Shown here piece by piece: positions 56,543 through 58,440 of a stretch of 58,440 nt of DNA. Origin of the DNA: Actinomycetota bacterium (GTDB lineage Bacteria; Actinomycetota; Actinomycetes; Nanopelagicales; Nanopelagicaceae); assembly GCA_009698615.1 (NCBI GenBank), contig WLPU01000011.1:1-58440 (forward strand), written 5' to 3'. The notes under the pieces were generated by a model. It saw only the letters and a program-made list of their open reading frames with translations, searched no databases and was not told where the DNA came from. Made by a program: the position numbers and the translations under genes. Position 1 is the stretch's first letter; every line of letters starts with the position of its first letter.

Positions 56543-57549
56543 TCCACACTCCCGCCGGCAAGTGAAAGAAGTCGAGAAGCTTTCAATTGCGTTTCAATCC
56601 ACTCTTTTATGGGATCACTCCCCCAAGTAATACCAGCGCCAGTTCCAAAATGAAGTTGCCCGTCATGCTTTGTCCAAAAAATACGGATCGCTACAGACAA
56701 AAGAGCTCGGCTACCTTCAACCCACCCCAATGCTCCGCAATACGGGCCTCGAGCGGTTGGTTCGAATTGCCTTATTGTCTTTAGGGCCGCAGATTTAGGA
56801 GCTCCGCTCACAGACCCTGGTGGCAAGATCGCCTCGCCAATTTCATTCCAGCCGATGTCCTCGATTAAGTCCCCGCTGATATCAGAAACCAAATGCGACA
56901 AACCTGGATGATCTTCAGTTGCCAAAAGTCTAGGAACGCTCACACTGCCGGGTTTGCAAATTTTGCCCAAATCATTGCGGATCAAATCAACAATCATGAT
57001 GTTTTCTGCTGTGTCTTTACCGCCAAAGGGCGGAGTCCCTAAGTGCTTGGTCCCTTTGATAGGGCCTGATGTGACGCGATCTTTTTCGCGTCTTAACAGT
57101 AATTCGGGAGAGGCAGAAACCACCTCCATTCCAGGCAATCGCAGATAGCTAGCAAACGGAGCTGGATTTTCTTTAAGAACTTTATGCATGAGGCTAAGAA
57201 GTGCGATCTGATTTGGGACTTCGATAGTCATTTCTCTACACGCGTTAACTTGATAAACCCATCCTTGTGCGATTTGTTCACGAATATCGCTCACGGATTT
57301 TTCGTACTGCGTTTTACTTAAAGAACTGGTCCATCCGCCATCTAATTGGATCCACTGCACAAAAGGAGGCGGTAGTGGTGCTTGGATGACTTTCCCAAAA
57401 CGCGCGCACGTCCACTCTCCTTCGAATGTTGTCGAAACTGCCCAGAAACCCGGTTGATCAAGGGACCGTGGATCTCTACTGATTTCCTCTAGGTCGTAGG
57501 CCAAACGCCCGTTCATCCAAAACAATGGTGCATCGGGTCTCAATTCCAC
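56539..57549 (-). CDS. pabB: Aminodeoxychorismate synthase component I
   Basis: 336 residues of the chorismate-binding fold. It shows YQVNACREMTIEVPN, SASPELLLRREKDRVTSGPIKGTKH, IMIVDLIRNDLGKICKPGSV and PPGSVSGAPKSAALKTIRQFEPTARGPYCGALGWV. It is short compared with TrpE or E. coli PabB (about 450 residues), with much of the N-terminal regulatory part trimmed. The glutaminase PabA is not in this window. The GTG start has TACGGT six bases upstream, suggesting a leaderless start of the pab-thrS-HIT group. Confidence 0.9.
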   Translation of the reverse strand: MELRPDAPLFWMNGRLAYDLEEISRDPRSLDQPGFWAVSTTFEGEWTCARFGKVIQAPLPPPFVQWIQLDGGWTSSLSKTQYEKSVSDIREQIAQGWVYQVNACREMTIEVPNQIALLSLMHKVLKENPAPFASYLRLPGMEVVSASPELLLRREKDRVTSGPIKGTKHLGTPPFGGKDTAENIMIVDLIRNDLGKICKPGSVSVPRLLATEDHPGLSHLVSDISGDLIEDIGWNEIGEAILPPGSVSGAPKSAALKTIRQFEPTARGPYCGALGWVEGSRALLSVAIRIFWTKHDGQLHFGTGAGITWGSDPIKEWIETQLKASRLLSLAGGSVE

Positions 57550-57555
57550 CCCTTA

Positions 57556-57561
57556 ACCGTA
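57556..57561 (-). promoter_or_regulatory. Putative -10 box of a leaderless pabB promoter
   Basis: TACGGT on the minus strand ends six bases before the pabB GTG. The 102-base region up to the tRNA-Gly gene also carries the tRNA promoter on the other strand. Confidence 0.5.
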
Positions 57562-57607
57562 GGGCGAAATGACCTTCTCTTGGTCACTTTGGCGCAACCA
57601 CCTCGCC

Positions 57608-57613
57608 TACGAT
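57608..57613 (+). promoter_or_regulatory. Putative -10 box of the tRNA-Gly/tRNA-Cys unit
   Basis: TACGAT fits TANNNT and predicts a start near 57620, about 30 bases before tRNA-Gly. A TTGGTC at 57580-57585 is too far away (22-base spacer) to be a confident -35 box. Confidence 0.4.
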
Positions 57614-57651
57614 AGATTTCGCCCATCACAAGCGATTATTCGTGAGTGTGT

Positions 57652-57724
57652 GCGGACGTAGCGCAGTTGGTAGCGCACCACCTTGCCAAGGTGGATGTCG
57701 CGGGTTCGAGTCCCGTCGTCCGCT
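57652..57724 (+). tRNA. tRNA-Gly (anticodon GCC)
   Basis: The cloverleaf was folded by eye. Acceptor stem GCGGACG/CGTCCGC, D arm GCGCAGTTGGTAGCGC, anticodon stem ACCTT-GCC-AAGGT with anticodon GCC, T arm GCGGGTTCGAGTCCCG. The discriminator is T, and CCA is not encoded. It lies 16 bases before tRNA-Cys, probably in one transcript. Confidence 0.96.
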
Positions 57725-57740
57725 CTGATGATTTCCATAT

Positions 57741-57811
57741 GGTCGGGTGGCCGAGAGGCGAGGCTCAGGACTGCAAATCCTGCTACACGGGTTCAAATCC
57801 CGTCCCGACCT
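57741..57811 (+). tRNA. tRNA-Cys (anticodon GCA)
   Basis: Acceptor stem GGTCGGG/CCCGACC, anticodon stem CAGGA/TCCTG around loop CTGCAAA (anticodon GCA), T arm CGGGTTCAAATCCCG. The discriminator is T (U73), the identity base for tRNA-Cys. CCA is not encoded. Confidence 0.96.
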
Positions 57812-57863
57812 CCATATTGATAAAGAAATCTGGATACGAAGCGAAATGAAATGGCGGTAGAGA

Positions 57864-58208
57864 ATGGCGCTAGAGAAATCTGAACGCCCATGGGGCCGCT
57901 ATGAAGTCTTGCAAGAATCATCCAGCTGTAAAGTCAAATGCATTTATGTATTACCAGGGAAGAGACTTTCCTATCAACGTCACCAAAAAAGAGCTGAACA
58001 CTGGTACATAGTCTCCGGTACTGCCGAAGTAACACTCAACGGCATCACAACATCGCACAAAGGCGGAGATAACATCGATGTCGCCATCGGGCAACTACAC
58101 AGAATCAGCAATGTTGGAAACGATGATGTCGTCTTGATAGAAGTACAAACGGGTACATACTTCGGTGAAGATGATATTGAGAGAATTGAGGATGATTTCG
58201 GGCGCTAA
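57864..58208 (+). CDS. Mannose-6-phosphate isomerase-type cupin (type II C-terminal domain alone)
   Basis: 114 residues, a single cupin. ERPWGRYEVLQESSSCKVK, VLPGKRLSYQRHQKRAEHWYIVSGTAEVTLNG and NIDVAIGQLHRISN match the PMI domain of bifunctional mannose-1-phosphate guanylyltransferase / phosphomannose isomerases. The metal ligands are the Gln-His and Glu-His of SYQRHQ and AEHW. The guanylyltransferase half is missing, so it may interconvert fructose and mannose 6-phosphate or act on a nucleotide sugar. It lies between tRNA genes, with no partner gene visible. The start at 57864 has only a weak GGTAGAG site. Confidence 0.83.
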   Translation: MALEKSERPWGRYEVLQESSSCKVKCIYVLPGKRLSYQRHQKRAEHWYIVSGTAEVTLNGITTSHKGGDNIDVAIGQLHRISNVGNDDVVLIEVQTGTYFGEDDIERIEDDFGR

Positions 58209-58229
58209 TCTCCTATTTACTCGGTGAGG

Positions 58230-58235
58230 TATGCT
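58230..58235 (+). promoter_or_regulatory. Putative -10 box of tRNA-Val
   Basis: TATGCT sits 13 bases before the tRNA-Val gene, so the predicted start is near 58242, giving a short 5' leader for RNase P. No -35 box recognised. Confidence 0.42.
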
Positions 58236-58248
58236 TCGCCGAAAGCAA

Positions 58249-58320
58249 GGATCGTTGGCTCAGCGGTAGAGCACCACATTGACATTGTGGGGGTCACTGG
58301 TTCGATCCCAGTACGGTCCA
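58249..58320 (+). tRNA. tRNA-Val (anticodon GAC)
   Basis: Acceptor stem GGATCGT/ACGGTCC with one T-G pair, D arm GGCTCAGCGGTAGAGC, anticodon stem CCACA/TGTGG around TTGACAT (anticodon GAC), T arm CTGGTTCGATCCCAG. The discriminator is A, and CCA is not encoded. Confidence 0.96.
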
Positions 58321-58330
58321 CGTAGAACGA

Positions 58331-58440
58331 CTAACTATCTAGAAATACTCGCAGCCTTCGAAGCGTCTCTTCCAAATATGTCGGAATCATTTCTTGGTGT
58401 TCTTGATTATTGGTTTCATAGAGATAGTTGAGCAGCATGA
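58331..58440 (-). CDS. C-terminal tail of an unidentified protein (runs off the window)
   Basis: An open minus-strand frame ends in TAG at 58331-58333 and continues past the window edge. The 36 visible codons read about MLLNYLYETNNQEHQEM then IPTYLEETLRRLRVFLDS, helical and charged, with no recognisable domain. An ATG at 58438 may be internal. It ends ten bases from tRNA-Val on the opposite strand. Too short to name; it could be a chance frame. Confidence 0.4.
   Translation of the reverse strand, partial: MLLNYLYETNNQEHQEMIPTYLEETLRRLRVFLDS

Noticed and set aside
1-58440. CRISPR arrays, insertion sequences, prophage or toxin-antitoxin genes
   Set aside because: No repeated spacer pattern, transposase, integrase, phage structural gene or small toxin-antitoxin pair was recognised. 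Coding sequence is continuous housekeeping.

Overview
This window looks like a core chromosomal segment of a streamlined actinobacterium. The gene order hisG-hisE, rpe-rsmB-fmt-def-priA-metK-coaBC-rpoZ-gmk-pyr operon-bldD-nusB-efp-aro genes-mltG-ruvX-alaS, then hisS-relA-secFD-ruvBAC-yebC-pdxTS-pimA-acyltransferase-pgsA-HIT-thrS, is the arrangement familiar from Streptomyces and Mycobacterium. BldD, mIHF, PimA/PgsA lipid genes, a degenerate PriA and PyrR acting at the ribosome-binding site are actinobacterial hallmarks. Base composition is nearly balanced rather than GC-rich, genes overlap or lie a few bases apart, and several genes usual in these clusters are missing. Together this suggests a free-living picoplanktonic lineage such as the freshwater Nanopelagicales (acI). 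The taxon is an inference. I saw no insertion sequence, prophage, CRISPR array or toxin-antitoxin pair, and no gene-free stretch above 300 bases.

Layout. 1-20245 is almost entirely minus strand: pyrimidine synthesis (pyrR-B-C-carA-carB-pyrK-D-F), then gmk fused to the nucleoid protein mIHF, rpoZ, coaBC, metK, priA, def, fmt, rsmB, rpe, a riboflavin transporter behind an FMN riboswitch, and hisE-hisG. The plus-strand bldD (20363-20887) faces nusB. 20865-30952 holds nusB-efp, the shikimate pathway with an embedded prepilin peptidase, mltG-ruvX and alaS. 31017-37649 holds a divergent FtsH-like membrane protease, a lipoprotein, aspS, hisS and a metallo-beta-lactamase-fold hydrolase. A plus-strand DUF349 gene faces relA. 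39133-52686 holds relA, secF-secD, ruvB-A-C, yebC, pdxT-pdxS, two envelope proteins and the phosphatidylinositol-mannoside genes. 52710-53297 is a plus-strand, P-loop-less EF-G-like protein. HIT, thrS and the aminodeoxychorismate genes follow, then three tRNA genes around a mannose-6-phosphate-isomerase-type cupin and the tail of an unidentified gene.

Regulation visible in the DNA. At least twelve genes have TANNNT exactly 6 or 7 bases before the start codon, the geometry of leaderless transcription; several of these boxes lie inside the 3' end of the preceding gene. Two divergent gene pairs appear to share overlapping -10 boxes (52694-52703 and 37707-37716). An FMN riboswitch controls the flavin transporter, a PyrR-binding hairpin abuts the pyrR ribosome-binding site, and the DUF349 gene has a roughly 100-base leader with two hairpins. 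All three convergent gene pairs overlap or abut at their stop codons, leaving no room for an ordinary terminator.

The most unusual items are the mIHF-Gmk fusion, the pseudo-GTPase related to EF-G, the FtsH-like protease with a glycine-rich insertion, the BldD with an intact cyclic-di-GMP signature in what looks like a simple streamlined cell, and the dense leaderless or bidirectional promoter architecture.
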